Source of the DNA: Actinospineispora acaciae DSM 45401
GTDB lineage: Bacteria; Actinomycetota; Actinomycetes; Mycobacteriales; Pseudonocardiaceae
Direction of reading: 5' to 3'
Length of the DNA stretch: 64,000 bases
NCBI RefSeq assembly: GCF_000620785.1
Contig: NZ_JIAI01000002.1
Span: 124,001-188,000, forward strand
The notes under the pieces were generated by a model. That model saw only the letters and a list, made by a program, of their open reading frames with translations, had not been told where the DNA came from and made no database searches. Position 1 is the stretch's first letter. Every line of letters begins with the position of its first letter. Both the position numbers and the translations under genes were made by a program. Of this stretch, positions 35,403-45,759 are shown in pieces.

Positions 35403-35728
35403 TGTCCGAGCACGAACACGACGACGAGGTCGGCTACAGCGGCCCGGCCCAGGTGCTGGTCGGCGGCGAGACGGTGACCGTCAGGGTCCAGCTGCGCGGC
35501 TTCTTCCAACCGATCGACGGGTTCTTCCACTGGTACGGCCGGATCGCGGCCAACCCCGATCTGGACCGCCTGGTCAGCGGAAACCGCGCGGACGTGGTGC
35601 TGCGCACCCCCAACGGGGAACGCCCCGGCGAGCTGTCCGACCCCGACCTGTGGGGCCGCTACCGGATCACCGGCGAGAGCACCCCGCCGTTCGCGCTCGA
35701 CCTGGACATCCCCGAACAGGTGCCCTGA
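35402..35728 (+). CDS. DUF4873 domain protein
   Basis: 108 residues. An acidic start (SEHEHDDEVGYSGPA) is followed by a small beta-rich domain: VRVQLRGFFQPIDGFFHWYGRI, then ADVVLRTPNGERPGEL and WGRYRITGESTPPFALD. This domain is usually found fused to the end of actinobacterial flavin monooxygenases; here it is a free gene after one, overlapping the SDR stop. It may act as a subunit or chaperone of the monooxygenase. No catalytic motif is seen. Confidence 0.85.
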   Translation: MSEHEHDDEVGYSGPAQVLVGGETVTVRVQLRGFFQPIDGFFHWYGRIAANPDLDRLVSGNRADVVLRTPNGERPGELSDPDLWGRYRITGESTPPFALDLDIPEQVP

Positions 35729-35735
35729 CGCACGC

Positions 35736-35747
35736 ACGGTTAACCGT
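35736..35747. promoter_or_regulatory. 12-bp palindrome before the MFS gene
   Basis: ACGGTTAACCGT is a perfect palindrome, 8 bases after the DUF4873 stop and 61 bases before the MFS transporter start. It could be an operator for the transporter. The 80-base gap also means the transporter is probably transcribed on its own or jointly with the oxygenase operon. Confidence 0.45.
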
Positions 35748-35808
35748 TGACTGGATGGGGTATGGCGGTCCAGGGTGTAGCCACCCGCCCGGCGACAAGG
35801 GAGTCGCA

Positions 35809-37125
35809 ATGGACACCACAGGTACCGCCGCGCTCACCGACGCCGAGCAGCGGGCCACCGTGGCCCAGATCGGCTGGCGCATCCTGCCGCTGATCTTCAT
35901 CGGGTACGTGCTGGCCTACCTGGACCGGGTCAACATCGGGTTCGCGCAGCTCGGCATGGGCACCGAGCTGGCCATCGAGTCGGCCGCGTACGGGCTGGCC
36001 GCCGCGATCTTCTTCATCGCGTACTTCTTCTTCGAGGTGCCCAGCAACCTGCTGATGCGCCGGTTCGGCGCCCGGATCTGGATCGCCCGGATCATGATCA
36101 CGTGGGGCCTGGTCACCGTCCTGACCGGGTTCGTGACCAACTACGGGTGGCTGGTGGTGCTGCGCTTCCTGCTCGGGGTGGCGGAGGCCGGCTTCTTTCC
36201 CGGGATGGTCTTCTACCTCACGAGGTGGTTCCGCGCGCACGACAGGGCGGTGGCGCTGGGCTGGTTCATCCTGGCCCAGCCGACGTCGTTCATCGTGGGT
36301 GGCCTGGTCGGCGGGGTGATCCTGGACCACGCCACCTGGTTCGGGCTCTCCGGCTGGCGCTGGCTGTTCGTGCTGACCGGGGTGCCCGCCGTGCTGGTCG
36401 GCGTCGTCACGCTGTTCCTGCTGCCGAACTCCCCGCGCACCGCGTCCTGGCTGGCGCCACGCAGGCGGGACTGGCTGCTCGAACGGCTGGACGCCGAGCA
36501 GGGACCGGAGACCGACCACGGCGTGCGCGCCCAGCTCGCCGCGCTGCGCAACCGCCGGGTGCTGCACCTGGCCGCGATCTACCTGATGACCTGCACCGGC
36601 GGCTACGGCTTCACGCTGTTCCTGCCGCTGATCGTCAAGCAGGTCAACCCCGGCTACTCGGCCACCGCGATCGGCTGGACGGCCACCGTGCCGTTCCTCT
36701 GCGCGGCGGTGGCCATCCTGGTCAACGCGCGGCTGTCCCGGGCGGCGACCGAGCGGCGCTACCACGTGATCGCGGCGGCCGCGCTGGGCGCGATCGGGCT
36801 GGCCCTGGTGGTCGCGTTCCGGACCACGCCGAGCGTGGCGCTGTTCGGGCTGTGCCTGGCCGGCATCGGGGTGTTCGCCTACCTGCCGCCGTTCTGGGTG
36901 CTGGCCACCACCGGCATCTCCCGCACCCAGGCCGCCGTCGGCGTGGCCGTGGTCAACTCGATCGGCAACCTGGGCGGGTTCGCCGGCCCGTACCTGGTCG
37001 GCCAGGGCGCGAGCGGCACTGCGGTGACCGCCGGTCTGTTCGTGCCGATCGGCGCGCAGCTGCTTGCGGTGGTGCTGCTGCTGTTCTGGCGCAGCCCGGC
37101 CCGCCAGCCCGGGTCCACCCCGTAG
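35809..37125 (+). CDS. MFS transporter, anion:cation symporter (ACS) family
   Basis: 438 residues with 12 predicted helices. ACS features: LIFIGYVLAYLDRVNIGFAQLGM at the first helix, FFFEVPSNLLMRRFGARIWIARI in the 2-3 loop, and LLGVAEAGFFPGMVFYLTRWF at helix 4-5. Such carriers take up organic acids such as phthalate, tartrate, glucarate or pantothenate. ATG 35809 follows an AAGGGAG site. A substrate of the adjacent oxidation operon is possible but unproven. Confidence 0.92.
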   Translation: MDTTGTAALTDAEQRATVAQIGWRILPLIFIGYVLAYLDRVNIGFAQLGMGTELAIESAAYGLAAAIFFIAYFFFEVPSNLLMRRFGARIWIARIMITWGLVTVLTGFVTNYGWLVVLRFLLGVAEAGFFPGMVFYLTRWFRAHDRAVALGWFILAQPTSFIVGGLVGGVILDHATWFGLSGWRWLFVLTGVPAVLVGVVTLFLLPNSPRTASWLAPRRRDWLLERLDAEQGPETDHGVRAQLAALRNRRVLHLAAIYLMTCTGGYGFTLFLPLIVKQVNPGYSATAIGWTATVPFLCAAVAILVNARLSRAATERRYHVIAAAALGAIGLALVVAFRTTPSVALFGLCLAGIGVFAYLPPFWVLATTGISRTQAAVGVAVVNSIGNLGGFAGPYLVGQGASGTAVTAGLFVPIGAQLLAVVLLLFWRSPARQPGSTP

Positions 37126-37380
37126 CGCGCGAGCGCTGCGCGACCGCCTCACCCGGTTGGCGCATCGCCGGTTACCCGATCGGGCGGAACTTCGTGAAGC
37201 CTGGGAAACTCCCCGGGTGGCGTACCCGTTGACCCCGCCGCCGAGATCATTACCTCGGCCGATCCGGTCACGGGTGGCGCAATGAGGCCGACCGGAACCA
37301 CGCCCCCGGTTACGACACCCGGGCGACGGTTGGATCAAATACTCCTGCCATTCCGGCGGCGGCCTGGTATCACTTCAGTC
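37126..37380. other. Intergenic region, no gene recognised
   Basis: 255 bases between the MFS stop and the esterase start. The esterase frame is open back to ATG 37282, but that would put 33 Pro/Arg-rich residues ahead of a clean lipoprotein signal, so I leave it as non-coding. A GC-rich GCGCGAGCGCTGCGC motif follows the MFS stop and might be a weak hairpin. No promoter stands out. Confidence 0.4.
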
Positions 37381-38301
37381 ATGAGGATGGCTGCGGTCCG
37401 CTGGGCCGGACTGGTGGCCGTCCTCGCCATGGCCCTGGCGGCCTGCGCGGGCACGCCGCCGGCCGCCCCGGTACAGCCGGTCCCGGTGGTGAACCGCACG
37501 GTCATGCTCGACTCGCCGGTCGGCCCGAGGACGGCGCTGGTGCACCGGCCCACCAACCTGCCCCGCAACGCCCCGCTGGTGGTGGTGCTGCACGGCGCGT
37601 TCGGCACTGCCGAGCACACCCGCACCTCGTTCGGCTGGGACGCGCTGGCCGACCGCGACGGCTTCGAGGTGGTGTATCCGCAGGGCTCCGGGAAGACCTG
37701 GAACGCCGGCAACTGCTGCGGCCCCGCGCACGTCAAGGGCGTCGACGACGTGGCGTTCCTGCACCGGCTGGTGGAGACGCTGGTCGAGCAGGACGGGATC
37801 GACCGGCACCGGGTGTACGCGGTGGGCATGTCCAACGGCGCCATGATGACCTACGCCTGGGCCTGCGCGCGGCCCGACGACCTGGCCGGGATCGGGCCGG
37901 TGGCCGGGGCGCTGGTGGCCACCTGCCAACCGGCGCCGGCCATGACGGTGGTGGCCATCCACGGCACCGCCGACCGGAACGTGCCGATCAACGGCGGGGT
38001 GGGGCCGCGCAGCGTGTCGCACTACAACTACCCGTCGCTGGCCACCTCGATCGGCCCGTTCGTGGCCTCCGACGGCTGCGCGCCCGCGCCCAAGCGCACC
38101 GAGAAGCCGCCGGTCCAGATCAACAGCTGGAGCTGCGCCAGCGGGAACAAGCTGACGCTCGTGGTGGTCAACGGGATGGGCCACGTGTGGCCGGGCTCGC
38201 AGCCGGTGGACGCCGTCAAGCGGGTGCTGCGCCAGCCGCCCGGCCCGCTGGACGCGACCACCTTCCTGTGGACAAACCTGCGCTCGTCGGTGCTCAGCTG
38301 A
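37381..38301 (+). CDS. Secreted lipoprotein esterase, PHB depolymerase-like (LpqC type)
   Basis: 306 residues. Signal peptide MRMAAVRWAGLVAVLAMALAAC with the lipobox LAAC, so the protein should be lipid-anchored outside the membrane. The alpha/beta hydrolase core shows VVVLHGAFGTAEHTRTSFGWD (oxyanion region), nucleophile GMSNGAMMTY, Asp in AIHGTADRNVPING and His in NGMGHVWPG. The Cys pairs may form disulfides. The family includes feruloyl esterases and poly(3-hydroxyalkanoate) depolymerases. Start 37381 is chosen for the signal peptide; 37387 is an alternative. Confidence 0.92.
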   Translation: MRMAAVRWAGLVAVLAMALAACAGTPPAAPVQPVPVVNRTVMLDSPVGPRTALVHRPTNLPRNAPLVVVLHGAFGTAEHTRTSFGWDALADRDGFEVVYPQGSGKTWNAGNCCGPAHVKGVDDVAFLHRLVETLVEQDGIDRHRVYAVGMSNGAMMTYAWACARPDDLAGIGPVAGALVATCQPAPAMTVVAIHGTADRNVPINGGVGPRSVSHYNYPSLATSIGPFVASDGCAPAPKRTEKPPVQINSWSCASGNKLTLVVVNGMGHVWPGSQPVDAVKRVLRQPPGPLDATTFLWTNLRSSVLS

Positions 38302-38315
38302 GCCACAATGACCAC

Positions 38316-39563
38316 GTGACCGGAGATCAACCGACCGAGCTGCCGCTTGCCGGCATGCGGGTCCTCGAGGTGTCCTCGTTCGTGGCCGCGCCACTGGGCG
38401 GGATGACCCTGGCGCAGCTCGGCGCCGAGGTGATCCGGGTCGACCCGCTGGGCGGCGCCCCCGACCACTCGCGCTGGCCGCTCGCGCCGTCCGGCACCAG
38501 CCTGTACTGGGCCGGGCTGAACAAGGGCAAGAAGTCGATCACCGTGGACCTGCGCTCGGCGGAGGGCCAGCGGCTGGTCACCCGCCTGGTGGCGGAGTCC
38601 GGCCCGGACGGCGGCATCGTGCTGACCAACGCGGTCGGCCGGCGCTGGCTGGAGTACGGCGAGCTGGTACGCCACCGCCCGGACCTGGTGCACGTCCAGG
38701 TCGAGGGCCACCACGACGGCACCCCGGCGGTGGACTACACGGTCAACGCCGCGGTCGGCTTCCCGATGGTCACCGGGCCGGAGGGGCATGCCGACCCGGT
38801 CAACCACGTGCTGCCCGCCTGGGACATCGCCTGCGGCCTGTACGCGTCGCTGGGGATTCTCTCCGCCGACCGCCGCCGCCGGATCACCGGCCAGGGCCAG
38901 CGGATGAGCGTGGCGCTCTACGACGTGGCACTGGCCATGGCCGGCAACCTGGGCTTCCTGGCCGAGGCGCAGGTGAACCGGGTGGTGCGCAAGCGCCTCG
39001 GGAACTACCTCTACGGCGGCTTCGCCCGCGACTTCGCCACCCGCGACGGCGGCCGGGTCATGGTCTGCGCGCTGACCAGGCGGCACTGGGCCGACCTGCT
39101 CGACGCCACCGGCCTGGCGGAGGTGGTCGGCGCACTGGAGCGGAGCCTGGGCGCGGACTTCAGCACCGAGGACGACAGGTTCGAGTACCGCGAGGTGCTG
39201 GCCGGGCTGCTCAACCGCTGGTTCGCTCGCCACGACCTGGCCGAGGTGCGGGCCGCGCTGGCCGGCACCTCGCTGCTCTGGTCGGTCTACAACACGTTCA
39301 GCGACCTGGTGGCCGACGACCTGATCGCCAGCAACCCGATGATCCAGGTGATCGACCAGCCCGGGGTGGGCAGCCACCTCGCGCCGGGCATCCCGCTGGC
39401 GTTCGGGGTCGGCGCGCGGGCCCCGGTGGCCAGGGCACCGGTGCTGGGCGAGCACACCGAGGAGGTCCTGGCCGCCACCCTGGGGTTCTCCGACGCCGAG
39501 CTCGCCGAGCTGGTCGAGCGCGGCGTCGTGGGGCCGGCTCCGGCCGAGCGCACCGCCGTCTAG
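38316..39563 (+). CDS. CoA-transferase, CaiB/BaiF family
   Basis: 415 residues. Class III CoA-transferase: MRVLEVSSFVAAPLGGMTLAQLGAEVIRVDPLGG at the start and GLNKGKKSITVDLRSAEG are typical. The usual catalytic Asp region is at about 160-175 (PAWDIACGLYASLGIL). The family transfers CoA between acyl groups, for example in bile-acid, carnitine or methyl-branched lipid breakdown. GTG 38316 lies 14 bases after the esterase stop. The fused acyl-CoA dehydrogenase and mce operon elsewhere in the window fit lipid breakdown, but the substrate is unknown. Confidence 0.93.
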   Translation: MTGDQPTELPLAGMRVLEVSSFVAAPLGGMTLAQLGAEVIRVDPLGGAPDHSRWPLAPSGTSLYWAGLNKGKKSITVDLRSAEGQRLVTRLVAESGPDGGIVLTNAVGRRWLEYGELVRHRPDLVHVQVEGHHDGTPAVDYTVNAAVGFPMVTGPEGHADPVNHVLPAWDIACGLYASLGILSADRRRRITGQGQRMSVALYDVALAMAGNLGFLAEAQVNRVVRKRLGNYLYGGFARDFATRDGGRVMVCALTRRHWADLLDATGLAEVVGALERSLGADFSTEDDRFEYREVLAGLLNRWFARHDLAEVRAALAGTSLLWSVYNTFSDLVADDLIASNPMIQVIDQPGVGSHLAPGIPLAFGVGARAPVARAPVLGEHTEEVLAATLGFSDAELAELVERGVVGPAPAERTAV

Positions 39564-39568
39564 GCCCG

Positions 39569-39973
39569 TCAGACCCCGGGGCGGCCGCGCATCGGGTGCT
39601 CCGGCGGGATCTCCACCACCGCGATCCGGATGCCGTCCGGGTCGGCGATCCACATCTCGTCCAGCCCCCACGGCTCGCGCCGGGGCTCGCGCAGCACCTC
39701 GACGCCCCGGTCGAGCAGCTCGCGGTGGGCGGCGGCCAGGTCCCGCACCTGCAGCCACAGTGCCGTCACATGGGCCGTGGTCGAGGCGGCGGCCGGGTCG
39801 TCGGCCCGACCGGAGAGCTCCAGCAGCCCGCCGCCGAGGAAGAACACGGTGCCGCGCTCGGGCCCGGTGCCGAACTCGCGGTAGATCGCCAGGCCGAGCC
39901 GGTCGCGGTAGAAGCTCCGGCTGCGCTCCGGGTCGACCGGCCGCAGCAGCACCCGGCTGTTCAACACCTCCAT
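39569..39973 (-). CDS. VOC-superfamily (glyoxalase-like) protein
   Basis: 134 residues, two VOC half-modules: RVLLRPVDPERSRSFYRDRLGL and then HVTALWLQVRDLAAAHRELLDRGVEVLREP, ending in MWIADPDGIRIAVVEIPPEHP. Related proteins include dioxygenases, isomerases and drug-resistance proteins. ATG 39973. Convergent with the CoA-transferase, five bases apart. Confidence 0.85.
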   Translation of the reverse strand: MEVLNSRVLLRPVDPERSRSFYRDRLGLAIYREFGTGPERGTVFFLGGGLLELSGRADDPAAASTTAHVTALWLQVRDLAAAHRELLDRGVEVLREPRREPWGLDEMWIADPDGIRIAVVEIPPEHPMRGRPGV

Positions 39974-40036
39974 GACCGACGACCCTAGGCCAGCGCACCG
40001 TCCGCACGAGGCACCGGCGACACGGGGATAGCATGG

Positions 40037-40055
40037 AAACTACGGGGCGTAGTTT
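40037..40055. promoter_or_regulatory. Inverted repeat upstream of argS
   Basis: AAACTAC (40037-40043) and GTAGTTT (40049-40055) flank GGGGC. It lies 48 bases before the argS start and 63 bases from the VOC start. It could be an operator or the stem of a leader hairpin; no T-box or other known leader was recognised in the 130-base gap. Confidence 0.4.
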
Positions 40056-40103
40056 CGCGTCCGAATGGCGCCGAGGTAGCGCGAGTGATCGTGGAGGGGA
40101 TGC

Positions 40104-41875
<1,772 letters not shown>

Positions 41876-41879
<4 letters not shown>

Positions 41880-42643
41880 TCGGAGAGGCGCTCGACTGGC
41901 CCACCCTGCGTGCCGAACGGACGCTGGCCGAGACCGACGAGTACCTGGTGCTGGACAAGCCCGCCGGCGTCTCGGTGGCCGGCGAGCGGCACGAGACCGA
42001 CCTGGTCCGCATCGCCGCCGACGCCGGCGAGAAGCTGATCCCGGTGCACCGCATCGACAAGGTCACCTCCGGCGTGGTCCTGCTGGCCAAGACCACCGCC
42101 GCGCACGGCCCGCTGACCCGCCAGTTCACCCTGCGCACCGTGGACAAGACGTACCTGGCGATCACCCGCTCCACCGGCCTGCCCCCGGCCGGCACCATCG
42201 ACCTGCCGCTGTCCGTGGGCCGCAAGAACCGGGTCCGTATCGCCGCCCCCCGCGACGACATCACCTACCACCCCGACGCCGCCCGCTGGAGCGTGCCGCC
42301 CCCCTCGATCCGCCCGCGCGCCTTCCCGTCCCTGACCACCTTCACCCGCGCCTGGCACGGCGCCGCGCACACCCTGCTGGTGGTCAGCCCCAGCACCGGC
42401 CGCCGCCACCAGATCCGCGTGCACCTGGCCTGGATCGGCCACCCCATCGCCGGCGACCCGCTGTTCCCCGACGACTCCCACGCCCCCGACCAGCGCACCT
42501 CCCTGCACGCCTGGCAGCTCGCCTTCGACGACGCCGCCGGCGCCCGCATCCACGTCACCGCCGCCCCCGACGAGCAGTTCTGGGCGCCCATCACCCCGGA
42601 ACTGCCCGTCGACGGGCGCGCCGAGGTGCTGCGCCGGCCGTGA
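41876..42643 (+). CDS. RluA-family pseudouridine synthase
   Basis: 255 residues. Core motif HRIDKVTSG at 58-66, with catalytic Asp61 (Ile replaces the usual Leu). Downstream KTYLAITRSTGLPPAGTIDLPL and STGRRHQIRVHLAWIGHPIAGDPLF are typical of RluA enzymes that modify rRNA or tRNA uridines. There is no S4 domain. An Arg/Pro-rich insert lies at about 128-148. GTG 41876 overlaps the argS stop, so it is translated with arginyl-tRNA synthetase. Convergent with the HNH gene, 16 bases apart. Confidence 0.92.
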
Positions 42644-42659
42644 GGCACCGCCGCCGGGT

Positions 42660-44204
42660 TCAGAACGGCGGTTCGTCCCGCTCGTTCTCCACGTCCTCCC
42701 CAGGCTCGGGGAGCGGGAGAACGACCGGGTCGCCCCGGCTGCGGTAGATCCCGCCCAGCGGGCTGGTCCAGAGGAAGGTTCCCGGTCTGGGTTGGCGCAG
42801 TCGCCAGCCTCCTTTCGTCTTCAGGTCATGATCATGGCCGCACAGCGGGTCCCCGTTGGCCTCGGTGGTCGGCCCGCCGTACCGGTAGTCGTAGGTGTGA
42901 TCGAACTGGGACCTGGCCGCCGAGCACCGGCAACCGGGTCCCCGGCAGGTGCGGTCGCGCATCTGGACGTGCCGGCGCTGCGAGGCGGTAGGGAACCGCC
43001 GCCGGTGGTTCGCGCCGCGCCCGGTTTGCGGCCTGGCGTACTGGCGGGCGATGTCGGCGACCACGGCCGCCCAGTCGCCGGCGCGCTCGGGATGCCCGGC
43101 CAGCTCGGCGAGGAGCGCGGCCGGGATGTGCAGCTCGACGACCCCGCCGTCGCCGTCGTTGCGGGCGCCGCGCGGACGCCGTCGCGTGATGCCGCCGCGG
43201 ACCAGGTGGCCGTCCGCGTCGGTGATGGCGTAGCGCCATTCCGAACGCCGCTGCCGCGCGACCGTCCGCCGGGCAACGTCGGCGAGAACGGGACCCCAGC
43301 CGGGAATCTCACCCGGGTGCTCGTCACGGCCGAGCAGGGTGCCCAGCTCGACCCGGATCTCGATCCTGGTCGCCGGGCTCACCGGTTCACGCTCCGCATC
43401 GCCGCGCAGCAGATGAGCAATGATCTGCACGCGGGTGAGCCCGTCGAAGCGCCCGTCGAGCAACCCGACGAAGACATCCGCCCGAATCTGGCCGAGCCGC
43501 CCCCGGTGACCGGCGCGTTTGGCGGCCCGGGCCAGCCGGTCGATGCGCTCGCAGGCCGAAGCGGCCTGGTCGGGCGGCAGGCCCTCCGCGCTGATGACCG
43601 CCGTCCCGTCAGTGTTCAGGTAACCGATCACCGCGCGCTCGGCAACCGCCTTCTCGTACTGGTCACGGGCACGGTCCGGGTCTGCGGCGATCACCATCCG
43701 CGCCAGCCGCGCGCGCAGCTGGCCGCTGGTCAGCCGGGGAGCCTTGGGCAGCAGCGCCCGGCAGATCCTGTCGACCTGCCCGACGGGAAGATCGGCAAGA
43801 TGATCGGCGAACGCGCGCGCCTTCGCCCGCATGATCTCTCCGGTATCCAGCGCCGCGAACACCAGCGGCAGCCGATGCACCAACACCTCGGCGAACTCGT
43901 GCTCGACCTCGGCCGCCCGGCGGGTCAGGGCCAGCGCGGCGCGCGTCTCGTCGGCCCCGTACCGCGCGGGTTCGGGCAGGCGCGCAACCTCGTCCAGCCC
44001 GGCCGCGGGATCGGCGCGCCCGATCTCGGCCACGATGGCAAGGAACTGGGCGTCCGCCCGAGCGAGCTGGCGCGCACAGGCACCCAACATGGTGAGAAGC
44101 TCGCCGTTCGGTACGCGGGAGAGGTCGATCCCATCCAGGGCAGCGGCCAGCTCAGGGCCCGGCGAAAGCTCCGCCAACCCCATCGTGACCTGCCCGTTTG
44201 CCAT
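42660..44204 (-). CDS. DUF222 domain HNH endonuclease (13E12 type)
   Basis: 514 residues. The N-terminal DUF222 region includes LLTMLGACARQLARADAQFLAIVAEIGRADP and MRAKARAFADHLADLP. The C-terminal HNH domain has the zinc Cys residues in RDRTCRGPGCRCSAARSQFDHTYDYRYGGPT and then GDPLCGHDHDLKTKGGW. Actinomycete genomes carry several of these as dispersed genes that behave like selfish or mobile elements. ATG 44204 lacks a strong ribosome site; the frame stays open far upstream, so the start is uncertain. Confidence 0.9.
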   Translation of the reverse strand: MANGQVTMGLAELSPGPELAAALDGIDLSRVPNGELLTMLGACARQLARADAQFLAIVAEIGRADPAAGLDEVARLPEPARYGADETRAALALTRRAAEVEHEFAEVLVHRLPLVFAALDTGEIMRAKARAFADHLADLPVGQVDRICRALLPKAPRLTSGQLRARLARMVIAADPDRARDQYEKAVAERAVIGYLNTDGTAVISAEGLPPDQAASACERIDRLARAAKRAGHRGRLGQIRADVFVGLLDGRFDGLTRVQIIAHLLRGDAEREPVSPATRIEIRVELGTLLGRDEHPGEIPGWGPVLADVARRTVARQRRSEWRYAITDADGHLVRGGITRRRPRGARNDGDGGVVELHIPAALLAELAGHPERAGDWAAVVADIARQYARPQTGRGANHRRRFPTASQRRHVQMRDRTCRGPGCRCSAARSQFDHTYDYRYGGPTTEANGDPLCGHDHDLKTKGGWRLRQPRPGTFLWTSPLGGIYRSRGDPVVLPLPEPGEDVENERDEPPF

Positions 44205-44469
44205 ACCCAAGACGCTAGCGCCAGGCACCGACAATTCCGGAACGACCACCGCGACCACGACCAGAGTGCCCAGGGAATCCAGACCCAGCGTGATCACCCG
44301 GCCGCGGTCCCGTCCACAGACGGAACCAACCCCACCCAACGCGCCCAGCCGCCGCTGGGGGACGGCACACAAGCAACCTACGAATTCAGGTCGTCGGAAA
44401 TCGCGCCAGCGATTTTCGAACGAAACACATGACGGCACGCATGAGCACGAACCAACTACTCTCCCCACG
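44205..44469. promoter_or_regulatory. Divergent region between HNH gene and FAD oxidase
   Basis: 265 bases with a lower GC share than its surroundings. It contains an inverted repeat AAATCGC (44398-44404) / GCGATTT (44409-44415) with a 4-base spacer, about 55 bases before the oxidase start. This is the best promoter or operator candidate. Nothing else coding is seen. Confidence 0.4.
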
Positions 44470-45759
44470 GTGACAACGACGTGGCGCAACTGGGCCGGCA
44501 ACCAGCGCGCCACACCGGCGGAGGTACGAACCCCCTCGGACGCCACCCAACTCGCGGACCTGGTGAGAACGGCCGGACAACGGGTCAAGCCGATCGGATC
44601 CGGCCACTCCTTCAGCGGCATCGGCATCACCGACGGCATCCAGGTAGACCTGCGCCGGATGACCGGCCTCCAAGCGGTGGACACCGACAGAGGACTGGTC
44701 ACAGTCCAGAGCGGCACCCCATTGCGCCAACTCAACGAACTGCTCGACGCCGGCGGGCTGGCGATGAGCAACCTGGGAGACATCGACAGCCAGACCCTCG
44801 CCGGTGCGATCTCGACCGGCACGCACGGCACCGGAGCGGCGTTCGGCGCCCTGGCCACCCAGGTGCGCGGGCTGGAGCTGGTGACCGCCGGCGGCTCGGT
44901 GTTGCGTATCAGCGCGCAGAGCAAGCCCGAGCTGTTCCAGGCCGCGCGGGTCGGCCTAGGCGCCCTCGGAGTGATCACATCGGTCACGCTCGCCGTGGAA
45001 CCGGCGTTCACCCTGCACGCCCAGGAAGGCCCGATGCCGCTCGACCAGGTTCTCACCGACCTGGACGAGTTGGCGCACACCAACGAGCACTTCGAGTTCT
45101 ACTGGTTCCCGCACACCGACCGGACGCTGACCAAGCGCAACAACCGAGCCGAGCCGGGACGCCCCCTCGGGAGGCTCCGTCGGCTGGTGGACGACGAGCT
45201 GCTCAGCAACGGCGCGTTCTGGCTGACCTGCCGCCTCGGCAAGGCCGCGCCGAGGCTGGTACCGGCCATCAACGACCTCACCGGGCGGGCCTTGAGCGCG
45301 CGGGAGTACACCGACCGGTCATACCGTGTGTTCTGCTCGCCGCGCCGGGTGCGGTTCATGGAGATGGAGTATGCGGTGCCGAGGGCGGCGGTCGGGGACG
45401 CGATCGCCGGCATCCGGCGGGTAACTGAGCTGACGGGGATGAGGGTGACGTTCCCGGTGGAGGTGCGGTTCGGCGCGGCCGACGACATCCCGCTGTCCAT
45501 GGCCAGCGGGCGGGACTCGGCGTACCTGGCCGTGCACATGGCCGCCGGGCAGCCGTACCGGCGGTACTTCGACGAGGTGGAGGCAGTGATGAGCACGCTG
45601 GACGGCAGGCCGCACTGGGGAAAGATGCACGGCCTCGGTGCCGACGAGCTGCGTGGGCGCTACCCCGCGTTCGACGAGTTCCGCGCGGTGCGACAACGGC
45701 TCGACCCGGACGGCGTGTTCGCCAACGAGTACCTGGACCGCGTGCTGGGGCCGGCCTGA
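44470..45759 (+). CDS. FAD-linked oxidase, D-arabinono-1,4-lactone oxidase/sugar oxidase type
   Basis: 429 residues. The FAD-binding PCMH domain starts with WRNWAGNQRATPAEVRTPSD, KPIGSGHSFSGIGITDGI and the covalent-FAD region SNLGDIDSQTLAGAISTGTHGTG. The C-terminal ALO domain has FEFYWFPHTDRTLTKRNN and ends RYPAFDEFRAVRQRLDPDGVFANEYLDRVLG. Such oxidases turn lactones or alditols into the oxidised sugar with H2O2 release. Start GTG 44470. The stop overlaps the next gene (TGATG), so the two enzymes are coupled. Confidence 0.93.
   Translation: MTTTWRNWAGNQRATPAEVRTPSDATQLADLVRTAGQRVKPIGSGHSFSGIGITDGIQVDLRRMTGLQAVDTDRGLVTVQSGTPLRQLNELLDAGGLAMSNLGDIDSQTLAGAISTGTHGTGAAFGALATQVRGLELVTAGGSVLRISAQSKPELFQAARVGLGALGVITSVTLAVEPAFTLHAQEGPMPLDQVLTDLDELAHTNEHFEFYWFPHTDRTLTKRNNRAEPGRPLGRLRRLVDDELLSNGAFWLTCRLGKAAPRLVPAINDLTGRALSAREYTDRSYRVFCSPRRVRFMEMEYAVPRAAVGDAIAGIRRVTELTGMRVTFPVEVRFGAADDIPLSMASGRDSAYLAVHMAAGQPYRRYFDEVEAVMSTLDGRPHWGKMHGLGADELRGRYPAFDEFRAVRQRLDPDGVFANEYLDRVLGPA

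Noticed and set aside
37282..37380. Longer N-terminus for the esterase (ATG 37282)
   Set aside because: It would bury a clean lipoprotein signal behind a Pro/Arg-rich leader; ATG 37381 gives a standard secreted protein.
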